In this document: piece by piece, positions 56,542 to 64,000 of the stretch
How positions within the stretch are numbered: the first letter of the stretch is position 1
Layout: each line of letters opens with the position of its first letter
Assembly: GCF_040049275.1 (NCBI RefSeq)
Contig: NZ_JBDZDT010000001.1
Location: 248,001-312,000, forward strand
Reading direction: 5' to 3'
Length of the DNA: 64,000 bases
From: Aquabacter sp040049275
GTDB lineage: Bacteria > Pseudomonadota > Alphaproteobacteria > Rhizobiales > Xanthobacteraceae
Position numbers and translations under genes: made by a program
Notes under the pieces: generated by a model
Told to the model about the DNA's origin: nothing
The model's database searches: none
The model's input: only the letters and a program-made list of their open reading frames with translations

Positions 56542-58782
56542 CTATCGTTGCGCCGCACGCTCGCGGCGCCGGCCGGCATGCAGCGTGCGGAACTGCTGCG
56601 CCAAAGCGGCGGCGAAGGCGGGATCGTTGATGTGGAGCGGCAGCCGGATGAGCTGGCGGTTGGTGGTGACGCGCACGGTCTGAACCAGCGCCTGGACGAG
56701 CGCAGCGTCCGCCGCCGGGTCGTGGAAGGGCTGGCCCGGTGCATCGAGCGCCGAGACGCCCAGCTCCGGAATGAGGAAGCGCACCGGCCCTTCCATCTGG
56801 TTCAGCCGCTCGCCGATCCAGCGGCCCATGCGGGCATTCTCTTCCGCCGTCGTGCGCATGAGCGTGATCTGCGGGTTGTGCGCATAGACCCTGCGGCCGC
56901 GATAGCGCTCGGGCACGGTCTCGGGCGCGCCGAAATTCACCATGTCCAGCGCGCCCACCGAGCCCACATAGGGGATGCGGGTGCGGATGACCGCGCCGAA
57001 GCGATCCTCGGTGGCCGGCAGGATGCCGCCCATCATCATGTCGCAGATCTCGGTGGTGGAGATGTCGATCACCGCGCCGACGAGCCCGGACTCGATCAGC
57101 TTCTCCATGGCCCGCCCACCCGTGCCGGTGGCGTGGAAGACCAGCGGCTCCCACTCGGCCTCGATGAGCTTTGCGACCTGCTGCACGCACGGTGTGGTGA
57201 CGCCGAACATGGTCAGCCCGACGAGCGGCTTCTCGGCCGTCTCCCGGCGGCGCGGCGCCTCGCGCCGCAGCTCCGCGAGCCGTGCCTTCGCCATGGCGGC
57301 CATGGCGTGGGCGCCGTTGCCCAGGACGAGGCGCGAGACCCGGTTGAGGCCCTGCACGTCCGTGACCGCATGCACCATGGCGATGTCGGTGGCGCCCACA
57401 TAGGCGCGCACATCGCCGGAGGCCATGGTGGAGATCATCAGCTTGGGCAGGCCCACCGGCAGCTCCTGCATGGCCGGCGTCACCATGGCGGTGGCGCCCG
57501 AACCGCCGGCCGAGATGATGCCGATCACGCCCTCCTGGCGCGGCAGCCACGCCTTAAATGCGTCCGTCATGGCTGCCACCGCCGTGCCGCGATCGCCCGA
57601 GGCGATGCCGGCGGACCCCCGAGGATGGGCAAGCGCCACCTCCTGCGGGCTCACGTCGCCGCCGGCGCTGCGCCCCGAAGTGGACAGGTCCACCAGGCGG
57701 GTCCGCAGGCCCTCAGCGCGGATGAGATCGCGGATGAAGCGCAGCTCATCGCCCTTCGTGTCCAGCGTGCCGGCGATGACCACATAAGGCTCGCCGAGGA
57801 CAGCGGCAGCCAGCGGCCGGACGTCACCCACGGGGCGGCCGTCGCGCGTTGCCAGCGTCGGGCGCGAGACGGTGCGGGCCTGCGCCTCGATGCGGGCCGC
57901 CGGCACAGGCTGCGACCAGCGCGTCGGGATCACGGGATTGGAGAGATAGACCCGCGTCGGCCCCTGCGGCACAGGCGCGGCGGCCGGAGCCGCCCCGTTG
58001 CCCGTGCGGGCCTGCACCACCGCATCGGTCTCGTCATGGCCGTGGCGGCCGACGCCGAGGAGGCGCTGCTGAAGCTCGCGGTCGCCGGCGAGGGTGGCGG
58101 ACGCGATGATGCGGTTGATCCGGCCATTGACCATGATGGCCACCGGATCGGACATCTGGGTCGCGACGCCGATATTCTGCTCGATGACGAGGATGGCGAC
58201 ATCGCCATTCTCGGCGAGCCGCACCAGCATCTCCTCCACATGGGCGACGATGACAGGCGCAAGCCCTTCGGTGGGCTCGTCCATGACCAGGAGGCGCGGA
58301 TTGAGCAGCAGCGCGCGGCTGATGGCCAGCATCTGCTGCTCGCCGCCGGAGAGCTGGGCGCCGCCGTTGTTGCGCCGCTCGGCGAGGCGCGGAAACACCT
58401 CGTAGATGCGCTCGGGCGTCCAGGCACCGCGCTTGCCCCGCTGCATCACCCGCAGATGCTCGTCCACGGTGAGCGAGCGCCACAGGCGCCGGCCCTGCGG
58501 CACATAGCCGACGCCGAGGCGCGCCACCTCCGCCGGGGAACGGCCGGCAATCTCCTCGCCGAAGAAGCGGATGGAGCCCGAGGAGATGGGCACGAGCCCC
58601 ATGATGGCCTTGCACATGGTGGTCTTGCCCATGCCGTTGCGGCCGACAACGGAGAGCACGCCGCTCTGCAAGGTGAGATCGACGCCCTGCACGGCATGGG
58701 ACCGGCCATAGAAGACGTTCAGCCCTGCGATCTGGAGGATGGGGATGCCCGCGGCGGGCGGGGCTTTCAGGCGCTCAGCCAT
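56542..58782 (-). CDS. LivF-type ABC ATPase fused to Tm-1/UPF0261 domain (746 aa)
   Basis: Residues 1-235 form a LivF-like ABC ATPase: Walker A GRNGMGKTT (47-55), signature LSGGEQQ (144-150), Walker B LLVMDEP (164-170). A proline/alanine linker (about 240-325) follows. Residues 328-740 form a Tm-1-like UPF0261 domain with VIAGTLDTKGDELRFI, IGIISAGGSGATAM, the long GLTMFGVTTPCV and FHATGTGGRAMEKLIESG. The UPF0261 domain of tomato Tm-1 binds ATP; its bacterial role is unknown. The fusion ties this domain to an ABC importer. The ATG at 58782 overlaps the livG stop by 8 bases, and the next gene encodes the partner domain of Tm-1. Confidence 0.92.
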   Translation of the reverse strand: MAERLKAPPAAGIPILQIAGLNVFYGRSHAVQGVDLTLQSGVLSVVGRNGMGKTTMCKAIMGLVPISSGSIRFFGEEIAGRSPAEVARLGVGYVPQGRRLWRSLTVDEHLRVMQRGKRGAWTPERIYEVFPRLAERRNNGGAQLSGGEQQMLAISRALLLNPRLLVMDEPTEGLAPVIVAHVEEMLVRLAENGDVAILVIEQNIGVATQMSDPVAIMVNGRINRIIASATLAGDRELQQRLLGVGRHGHDETDAVVQARTGNGAAPAAAPVPQGPTRVYLSNPVIPTRWSQPVPAARIEAQARTVSRPTLATRDGRPVGDVRPLAAAVLGEPYVVIAGTLDTKGDELRFIRDLIRAEGLRTRLVDLSTSGRSAGGDVSPQEVALAHPRGSAGIASGDRGTAVAAMTDAFKAWLPRQEGVIGIISAGGSGATAMVTPAMQELPVGLPKLMISTMASGDVRAYVGATDIAMVHAVTDVQGLNRVSRLVLGNGAHAMAAMAKARLAELRREAPRRRETAEKPLVGLTMFGVTTPCVQQVAKLIEAEWEPLVFHATGTGGRAMEKLIESGLVGAVIDISTTEICDMMMGGILPATEDRFGAVIRTRIPYVGSVGALDMVNFGAPETVPERYRGRRVYAHNPQITLMRTTAEENARMGRWIGERLNQMEGPVRFLIPELGVSALDAPGQPFHDPAADAALVQALVQTVRVTTNRQLIRLPLHINDPAFAAALAQQFRTLHAGRRRERAAQR

Positions 58783-59563
58783 GGGCGCCCCCGAGATAAA
58801 GCTCCTGCACCTCGGGATCGGTCTCGATCTCTTCCGGCCGGCCTTCCTTGAAGATGCGGCCGTTGTGCATCATCGTCACGCTCTCGACGACGCGCAGCGC
58901 AACATCCATATCGTGCTCGATGATGATGTAGCCGATATGGCCGGGCAGCGAGGTGAGGATGTGGACGAGGTCGCGCCGCTCCGTGGGCGAGAGCCCCGCC
59001 GCCGGCTCATCGAACAGGATGAAACGCGGCGCCCCCGAAAGGGCCAGCGCGATCTCCAATTGGCGCTGCTGCCCATAGGCGAGTTCGCCCACGAGGCGGT
59101 CCTTCACGGGCGCCAGATGCACCGCATCCACCAGCCCCTCGGCGGCATGGACGAGCGCATCGTCGCGGCGCGGGCGCAGGAGGGAGAAGCGGTTGCGGGA
59201 GACGCCCCGGCAGGCGAGGTAGACATTGTCCATCACCGAAAGACCGGCGAAGAGCGAGGAGATCTGGTAGGTGCGCCTAAGGCCGCGGCGGATGCGCTCG
59301 TGGGGCGGGAAGGCGGTCACGTCCTCGCCAAAGAAGCGGATGATGCCGGAAGACGGCGGAAAATCGCCGGTGATGCAATTGAACAGCGTGGTCTTGCCCG
59401 CGCCGTTCGAGCCCAGCACCGCCCGCCGCTCGCCGGGGCGCACGGAGAGGGTGATGTCGGATAGCGCGGCCAGCGCCCCGAACAGGCGCGAGACGCCGCG
59501 CAGCTCCAGCGCATTGGCCGAGCCGGCCGTGCTCAGGCTTTCCCGGGACGGCATCGCATTCAT
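58775..59563 (-). CDS. LivG-type ABC transporter ATPase
   Basis: A 262-aa ATPase of the branched-chain amino acid (HAAT) transporter family: Walker A GSNGAGKTT, signature LAYGQQRQLE (a LivG-type variant of LSGGQ), Walker B FILFDEPAAGL, and H-loop IIIEHDMDVAL. It pairs with the LivF half of the next gene. The ATG at 59563 overlaps the livM stop in ATGA; the open frame to 60334 is a shadow of livM. Confidence 0.94.
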   Translation of the reverse strand: MNAMPSRESLSTAGSANALELRGVSRLFGALAALSDITLSVRPGERRAVLGSNGAGKTTLFNCITGDFPPSSGIIRFFGEDVTAFPPHERIRRGLRRTYQISSLFAGLSVMDNVYLACRGVSRNRFSLLRPRRDDALVHAAEGLVDAVHLAPVKDRLVGELAYGQQRQLEIALALSGAPRFILFDEPAAGLSPTERRDLVHILTSLPGHIGYIIIEHDMDVALRVVESVTMMHNGRIFKEGRPEEIETDPEVQELYLGGAHG

Positions 59564-60648
59564 GGCGTGCCTCCGCCGATGCGCATCTGCGCGGCCTGGG
59601 TCTCGCGGCTCCGGCGATAGCGCTCGCGCAGCCGCTGCCAGATGCCCACGAGCCCGTCCGGCGAGAACAGCACGATGACGAGAAAACCCAGCCCGATGAG
59701 GAGCTGGAAGCGCTTGCCGTCGAGGCCCACCGCCTCCAGGAGGTCGAGCGAGAAGGTGCGCAGCAGCACATAGACCAGCGCGCCGATGAAGGGCCCGATG
59801 GGCCGGCTCATGCCGCCGACCACGGCGATGATCAGAACATCGACCACCGGCCCGACGCCGGCCGTGCCCGGCGAGACCTGCCGCTGGTACCAGACCAGCA
59901 GCACGCCCGCGAAGCCGGCGATCACCGAGGCGAAAGTATAGGCGGCGATCCGGTGGGCGACCACGTTGAAGCCGAGGGCCGCCATGCGCCGGGGATTGTC
60001 CCGCGTGCCCTGGAGCGCGAGGCCGAAGGGCGCGCGCGACACATAGATGACTGCGCCATAGGCGAGCGCCGCGCAGCCCAGCGTCAGATAGTAGAAGGGG
60101 ACGTTGCTGCCCCAGTCGACCCCCAGGAAGACCGGCGGCGTGATGCCGTTGAAGCCGCTGAAACCATTGAAGATCGTGTAGTTCTGCAGGCACAGATAGT
60201 AGAAGGCCGAGGCGATCGCCAGCGTGATCATGATGGTGTAGATGCCCTCGGTCCGCACCGAGAGCGCCCCGCTCAGAGTGCCGAACAGCATGGCGATGAA
60301 GACCGCCACGGGCACCGCCGCCCACCAGGGCCATTTCAGGCTGATCTGGGCGATGGCGCTGTCCCCGAAGATGGCGACAAGATAGCCGGCGAACGCCGCC
60401 ACCGTCATCTGCACGAGGCTGACAATGCCGCCATAGCCCGCCAGGAACATCAGGCTGAGGGCGATCATTCCGAGGATCATCGCGTAGGCGATGATCTGCA
60501 CGAGCCAGAACGACGTCGCGATCAGCGGCATGACGAGCAGCAGCGCGGCGACGATCCAGAAGGCCGGCCCCTGGCGGGCGATCACCTCGCCGAGCCCTTC
60601 GCGGGGCGGGGCGTGCTGGCCGATGGGGCGGATGTCGGTGATGGCCAT
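59560..60648 (-). CDS. LivM-type ABC transporter permease
   Basis: A 362-aa integral membrane protein with about ten helices. Family landmarks are LMFLAGYGGIVSLVQM, the cytoplasmic coupling motif RAPFGLALQGTRDNPRRMAALGF, VVGGMSRPIGPFIGALVY and the C-terminal FSPDGLVGIWQRL. It starts 2 bases after the livH stop. It imports the unknown solute together with LivH, LivG and the LivF fusion. Confidence 0.93.
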   Translation of the reverse strand: MAITDIRPIGQHAPPREGLGEVIARQGPAFWIVAALLLVMPLIATSFWLVQIIAYAMILGMIALSLMFLAGYGGIVSLVQMTVAAFAGYLVAIFGDSAIAQISLKWPWWAAVPVAVFIAMLFGTLSGALSVRTEGIYTIMITLAIASAFYYLCLQNYTIFNGFSGFNGITPPVFLGVDWGSNVPFYYLTLGCAALAYGAVIYVSRAPFGLALQGTRDNPRRMAALGFNVVAHRIAAYTFASVIAGFAGVLLVWYQRQVSPGTAGVGPVVDVLIIAVVGGMSRPIGPFIGALVYVLLRTFSLDLLEAVGLDGKRFQLLIGLGFLVIVLFSPDGLVGIWQRLRERYRRSRETQAAQMRIGGGTP

Positions 60649-60650
60649 GG

Positions 60651-61661
60651 TCAGCGCCTCGCCGCCAGGCCCTGCGGCCGGATCGCCAGCACCGCGACCA
60701 TGATGATGAAGGTCAGCATCACGGCGTAAGTGGGCATGTAGACGGAGCCGAACTGCTCGGCGAGGCCGACGATGAGCGCGCCCATGGCCGCGCCGGGGAT
60801 CGAGCCCATGCCGCCGACGATGACCACCACCAGCGAGGAGAGGAGGATCTTCGTGTCCTCCCCCGGCTGGAGCGACTGGAAGGTGCCGCCGACGACGCCC
60901 GCGAGCCCGGCCAAGCCCGCACCGAAGGCGAAGACCAACACGAAGATGAGCTGCACGCGCACGCCCGTCGCGGAGAGGATGTCGCGATCATCGACGCCGG
61001 CGCGCACCAGCATGCCGATGCGCGTGCGGTTCAGCGCCAGCCACATGACGACGCCGACGATGATCGCGCCCATGAGGATGGCGATGCGCACGAACGGATA
61101 GGTCATCATGACCGCTTCGCCGTTGCTGCGCAGGCCGACCATGAAGGGCAGCTGCACCGGGCCGGCCAGCCATTCCGGCGTCGTCACCTGATAGGTGTCG
61201 CCGCCATAGTTCCAGAGCAGCAGGTCGGCGACGATGATGGAGAGGGCGATGGTCACCAGCGTCTGCCGCAGGTCCTGCCCCTCCATCCAGCGGAAGAGGA
61301 GCACCTGCATCAGGATGCCCGCCAGGGCGACGATGATGAAGGCGACGATGAGCGCCACCAGCCAGGAGCCGGTCAGATGGCCGATGCTGTAGCCGATATA
61401 GCCGCCGAGCAAATATAGCGAGCCGTGGGCGAGGTTGACGTTGCGCATCAGGCCGAAGATGAGCGTGAAGCCGCTGGCCACCAGGAAATAGAGCGCGCCG
61501 AGGGTGATGCCGTTGAACAGCGCGCTGAGGAACACGCGCTTGCGCCCGAACGTCGCCTCCATTTCCGGCGTCCAGACCGCGAAGACGAGCCACAGGAGAA
61601 GCGCGGCCGCGACCAGGATCACGAACGACCAGATGGGGCGCCGGGCGATGAAGTCACCCAT
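60651..61661 (-). CDS. LivH-type ABC transporter permease
   Basis: A 336-aa permease with FNGITLGALYFLVASGFTLIFG, MRNVNLAHGSLYLLGGYIGY and the C-terminal GGMGSIPGAAMGALIVGLAEQF, all typical of LivH. The ATG at 61661 overlaps the AraC stop by 8 bases, so it is translationally coupled to the regulator gene. The open frame to 61841 only reflects that overlap. Confidence 0.93.
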   Translation of the reverse strand: MGDFIARRPIWSFVILVAAALLLWLVFAVWTPEMEATFGRKRVFLSALFNGITLGALYFLVASGFTLIFGLMRNVNLAHGSLYLLGGYIGYSIGHLTGSWLVALIVAFIIVALAGILMQVLLFRWMEGQDLRQTLVTIALSIIVADLLLWNYGGDTYQVTTPEWLAGPVQLPFMVGLRSNGEAVMMTYPFVRIAILMGAIIVGVVMWLALNRTRIGMLVRAGVDDRDILSATGVRVQLIFVLVFAFGAGLAGLAGVVGGTFQSLQPGEDTKILLSSLVVVIVGGMGSIPGAAMGALIVGLAEQFGSVYMPTYAVMLTFIIMVAVLAIRPQGLAARR

Positions 61662-62508
61662 GGGCCACCTGCAGCGGGGTAAGCCCGACCGTGCGCAGCG
61701 CCCGGCGATAATCGCTCGGCGACATGCCCATATGGGCGGTGAAGAACCGGGTGAAGACGCTCTGGCACGAGAAGCCGAGCCGCGCGCTGATGCTCGTGAC
61801 CGGCTCGTGCGACAGCACGATCCGGTCGAGCGCGGCGTCAACGCGGACCGTGTTCGCGAAGACCGTCGGCGTCACGCCCACCTGCTCCTTGAACAGCTTG
61901 AAGAAATGGGCCCGCGACAGGCCGGCCTCGCGGGCGACATAGGCAAGCACATGCTCATAGGACGTATGCTCCTCCAGCAGGCGACAGGCGCGCTGGACGC
62001 GCCTGTCGATGGTACATTCCGCCGGCAGGTGGATCAGCGAGGAGGCGAGCCCGGGGCCGATGGGCTCGCTGGAGGCCTGCGCCAGCGCCATCAGCACCGG
62101 CGCAAGGTTGAGCTCGCGATGCGCGGAGAGCAGCATCTCGACGGCCTTGTCGCGCCACGCCGCAAGCTCGCGGGTGACCACCAGCTCGGAGGACGGGAAG
62201 GCGAGCGAACCCGGCGGCGTCATGGTCTGCGCCGCCAGCCATTCGGGCTTGAGATAGACCACGAGGAAAAGTCCGCACGCGCCGCAGCTCTCCGGCATGA
62301 AGCTGTGTGGCTCCCAGGGATTGACGGCGGCTCCCATGAAGGGGTCGGCGCGGAACGCGCGGCCGTTGACGTTCACGAGCCCGCATCCGCCTTCCAGATA
62401 GAAGATCAGATGGGCCTCTCGGTGGGCATGCAAGACCAGCGGACGATCGAGGGCGTAGATCGACACCCGGCCGAACGGCCCGTGGCAAACCGCGACTGCG
62501 CGACTCAT
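61654..62508 (-). CDS. AraC-family transcriptional regulator
   Basis: A 284-aa regulator. An N-terminal cupin-like ligand domain (RPLVLHAHREAHLIFYLEGG, NPWEPHSFMP) precedes a C-terminal AraC DNA-binding domain with two helix-turn-helices (VLAYVAREAGLSRAHFFKLF and ISARLGFSCQSVFTRFFTAH). The ATG at 62508 begins the recognisable ligand domain; upstream in-frame sequence is unlike the family. It sits inside the transporter operon, 159 bases after the substrate-binding protein and overlapping livH, so it probably controls the array in response to its substrate. Confidence 0.88.
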   Translation of the reverse strand: MSRAVAVCHGPFGRVSIYALDRPLVLHAHREAHLIFYLEGGCGLVNVNGRAFRADPFMGAAVNPWEPHSFMPESCGACGLFLVVYLKPEWLAAQTMTPPGSLAFPSSELVVTRELAAWRDKAVEMLLSAHRELNLAPVLMALAQASSEPIGPGLASSLIHLPAECTIDRRVQRACRLLEEHTSYEHVLAYVAREAGLSRAHFFKLFKEQVGVTPTVFANTVRVDAALDRIVLSHEPVTSISARLGFSCQSVFTRFFTAHMGMSPSDYRRALRTVGLTPLQVAHG

Positions 62509-62618
62509 GGCTCCTCGCGTACAGTGTGGCGAGCGGCGCCTCTTCCGGCATGCCCCGCCTGATGCCGCACGCAAACGCGCGGGCGACACCGTGAACCGGT
62601 ACGGAACGATGGTCGGAA

Positions 62619-62641
62619 GGGGCGCTTGCGAGCCGCGCCCC
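62619..62641. promoter_or_regulatory. Intergenic hairpin after the substrate-binding protein gene
   Basis: A perfect 7-bp GC stem (ggggcgc / gcgcccc) with a 9-base loop lies 26 bases past the binding-protein stop, in the gap before the AraC gene. There is no T-tract. Such hairpins often protect the 3' end of a binding-protein mRNA so that it is made in excess over the membrane subunits; that role is inferred. Confidence 0.45.
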
Positions 62642-62667
62642 ATTCCGGGGATGGTGTGCTCAGCCGC

Positions 62668-63918
62668 TTACGGCTTGCACTCCGGATTGGTCCGCGAGGG
62701 CAGCCCCACGGCCTTGAAGGCTTCCGGCGACAGGCCCAGGGTCTCCGGGACGTCGGGCACAGTCTTCACGAACTTGTTGGTCAGATCGCCGTTCGGCAGT
62801 TCGGCGACCTCGGTGATGAAGGTCGTGGCGATGGCCTGCCGGTTTGCGTCCAGCTTGACCTTGCCGTTCGGGGCGTCGAGTTCAGTCTTGGCCAGTTCGG
62901 CCCGCAACTTGGCGCCGCCATCGGACAGGTCGCCATTGACCTTGTCCATCGCCTTCGCGAGCGCGTTGAACGCGTTGTAGTAATTGGTGGCGAAGAGCGA
63001 GGGGCTGGCGAAGCGCTTGTCGGCCGGGAAGGCTTCCTGATAGGCCTTCACCCATTCCTTCCAGCGCGGATCGTCCCAGGCGTCCGCGACGCCGCCGGAC
63101 GAGGGCGTGCCCACCAGCAGCTTCTTGGCGGCGCCGCGCGACGACAGCACGGTCTGGTCCACCATGATGGAGCCGCCGATGAACTTCGCCTTGCCGCCGG
63201 TCTGGCTGTACTGGTTGAGGAAGTTCACCGCATCGCCGCCGCCGAGGCCGAGGAAGACGGCATCGACGTCATCGGGGATGTTGGCGATCACCGAGCCGAA
63301 GTCCTTCGTTCCGAGCGGGACCCACTGGCGCTGGACGATCTGGCCGCCGGCCTTGCAATAGCCTAGGGCGAAGCCGAAGACCTGCGTATAGGGAAAGGAA
63401 TAATCCTCCCCGATCACGGCGACTTTCTTGTAGCCCTTGTCCTTGAAGACATATTCGCCGAGGCCCGCCATCCACTGCGCGCCGTCGCTATTGAACCGGA
63501 AGAAGTTCGGCGATGGATTGACATAGGTCGTCTCGAGCGCACCGGACGAGCCGTTGATCATGACGAGGTTCGGCACCGTCTTGCTATAGTCGCGCATGGC
63601 GATGCCTTCGGACCCCGACAGGGGACCGATGATCAACTGGACCTTGTCCTGCTCGACGAGCTTGCGCGCTGCGCGCAGCGCGGAGTCCGGGCTGGCGTCG
63701 GTCGCAACAATGATGAGCTCGATGTCACGGCCGGCAATCTTGTTGTTTGCCTGCTTGGCGGCGATCTGCACGCCGCGCACGCCGTCTTCGCCGCCCGAGG
63801 TCAGCGCACCCGAAAGGGTCGCCATAACGCCGATTTTCAGTTTTTCTTGAGCTTGGCCGCTCGAAGTGGATGCCATTAAACAGCAGGCCGCGACGGCCGC
63901 CATAAGCGCCTTCCGCAT
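62668..63918 (-). CDS. Liv-type ABC transporter substrate-binding protein
   Basis: A 416-aa periplasmic binding protein of peripla_BP_6/LivK type. A Sec signal (RKALMAAVAACCLMASTSSGQAQ) precedes EKLKIGVMATLSGALTSGGEDGVRG, DASPDSALRAARKLVEQDKV, IIGPLSGSEGIAMRDY, VAVIGEDYSFPYTQVFGF, and a C-terminal lobe typical of the family. Relatives of this subtype bind aromatic acids and other carboxylated compounds as well as amino acids; the ligand here is not deducible. The ATG at 63918 follows gggaggg. First gene of the array; only 82 bases upstream are in the window, where a run of seven Ts lies at about 63982-63988 but no promoter can be assigned. Confidence 0.93.
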   Translation of the reverse strand: MRKALMAAVAACCLMASTSSGQAQEKLKIGVMATLSGALTSGGEDGVRGVQIAAKQANNKIAGRDIELIIVATDASPDSALRAARKLVEQDKVQLIIGPLSGSEGIAMRDYSKTVPNLVMINGSSGALETTYVNPSPNFFRFNSDGAQWMAGLGEYVFKDKGYKKVAVIGEDYSFPYTQVFGFALGYCKAGGQIVQRQWVPLGTKDFGSVIANIPDDVDAVFLGLGGGDAVNFLNQYSQTGGKAKFIGGSIMVDQTVLSSRGAAKKLLVGTPSSGGVADAWDDPRWKEWVKAYQEAFPADKRFASPSLFATNYYNAFNALAKAMDKVNGDLSDGGAKLRAELAKTELDAPNGKVKLDANRQAIATTFITEVAELPNGDLTNKFVKTVPDVPETLGLSPEAFKAVGLPSRTNPECKP

Positions 63919-64000
63919 CGTATTCCCTCCCTGCATACCCGGCCACGTCGAAGGTTTGCACGACGAAGCCGATGGCGGAGTTTTTTTATTCCGCTCTAAC

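Noticed and set aside
63940..64000. Terminator-like hairpin with T-run near the right edge
   Set aside because: The gcc-gat-ggc stem before the seven Ts is only three base pairs and the context is cut by the window end.

Overview
The window is high-GC DNA from an alphaproteobacterium. The cytochrome bc1 operon beside trmL and hemF, the alphaproteobacterial palindromic repeats near the left end, Liv-type ABC transport with CoxMSL-type molybdenum hydroxylase genes, and Rhizobiales-style glycine-rich autotransporters suggest Rhizobiales, perhaps Xanthobacteraceae. The family level is inference from gene order and composition, not a measured phylogeny.

Layout. (1) 1-7.0 kb is core DNA: petABC for the cytochrome bc1 complex (minus strand, with a clear terminator), then trmL, hemF and a FUSC-family membrane protein on the plus strand, then tRNA-Arg(CCG) at 7185-7261. 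(2) 7.26-32.4 kb is an accessory block beginning at the 3' end of that tRNA. It holds a probable nuclease remnant, small orphan genes, a LytS/LytTR-type sensor-regulator pair, an IS3 orfA stub, and a family of giant glycine-rich autotransporters: two intact (about 2480 and 2180 aa), one broken by a stop and three frameshifts, and at least one clear barrel fragment. Fragments of a second and a third LytTR regulator lie at the ends of autotransporter copies. The block reads as repeated duplication and decay of an autotransporter + LytTR-regulator module. (3) 32.8-40.6 kb is an mdtABC-type RND efflux operon (one adaptor, two pumps, no outer-membrane channel gene). (4) 41.1-43.1 kb carries an MFS transporter and a glutathione transferase on the plus strand.

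(5) 43.1-63.9 kb is one long minus-strand gene array of 18 genes, mostly overlapping or spaced by a few bases. In transcription order: Liv-type substrate-binding protein, AraC regulator, LivH, LivM, LivG, LivF fused to a Tm-1/UPF0261 domain, a PEP-hydrolase-like TIM barrel, a very long flotillin-like protein, two SRPBCC proteins, the FAD and [2Fe-2S] subunits of a molybdenum hydroxylase, its molybdopterin subunit split into two genes, a MoxR ATPase and VWA protein (CoxD/CoxE type), a metallo-beta-lactamase-fold hydrolase, and an SMP-30 lactonase fused to a cysteine-hydrolase-fold domain. The content suggests uptake, hydroxylation and hydrolytic ring or side-chain opening of an unidentified, possibly heteroaromatic, substrate, with a membrane scaffold (flotillin) and the two Tm-1-type domains as unexplained parts. 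I know of no described system with this combination, and it is my best candidate for something new in the window.

The most interesting single observations are the LivF-UPF0261 fusion, the molybdopterin subunit split by a proline-rich tail, the flotillin coiled coil built from 44-residue (4 x 11) repeats, the cysteine-hydrolase-fold domain lacking its catalytic cysteine, and the scattered LytTR/autotransporter fossils.
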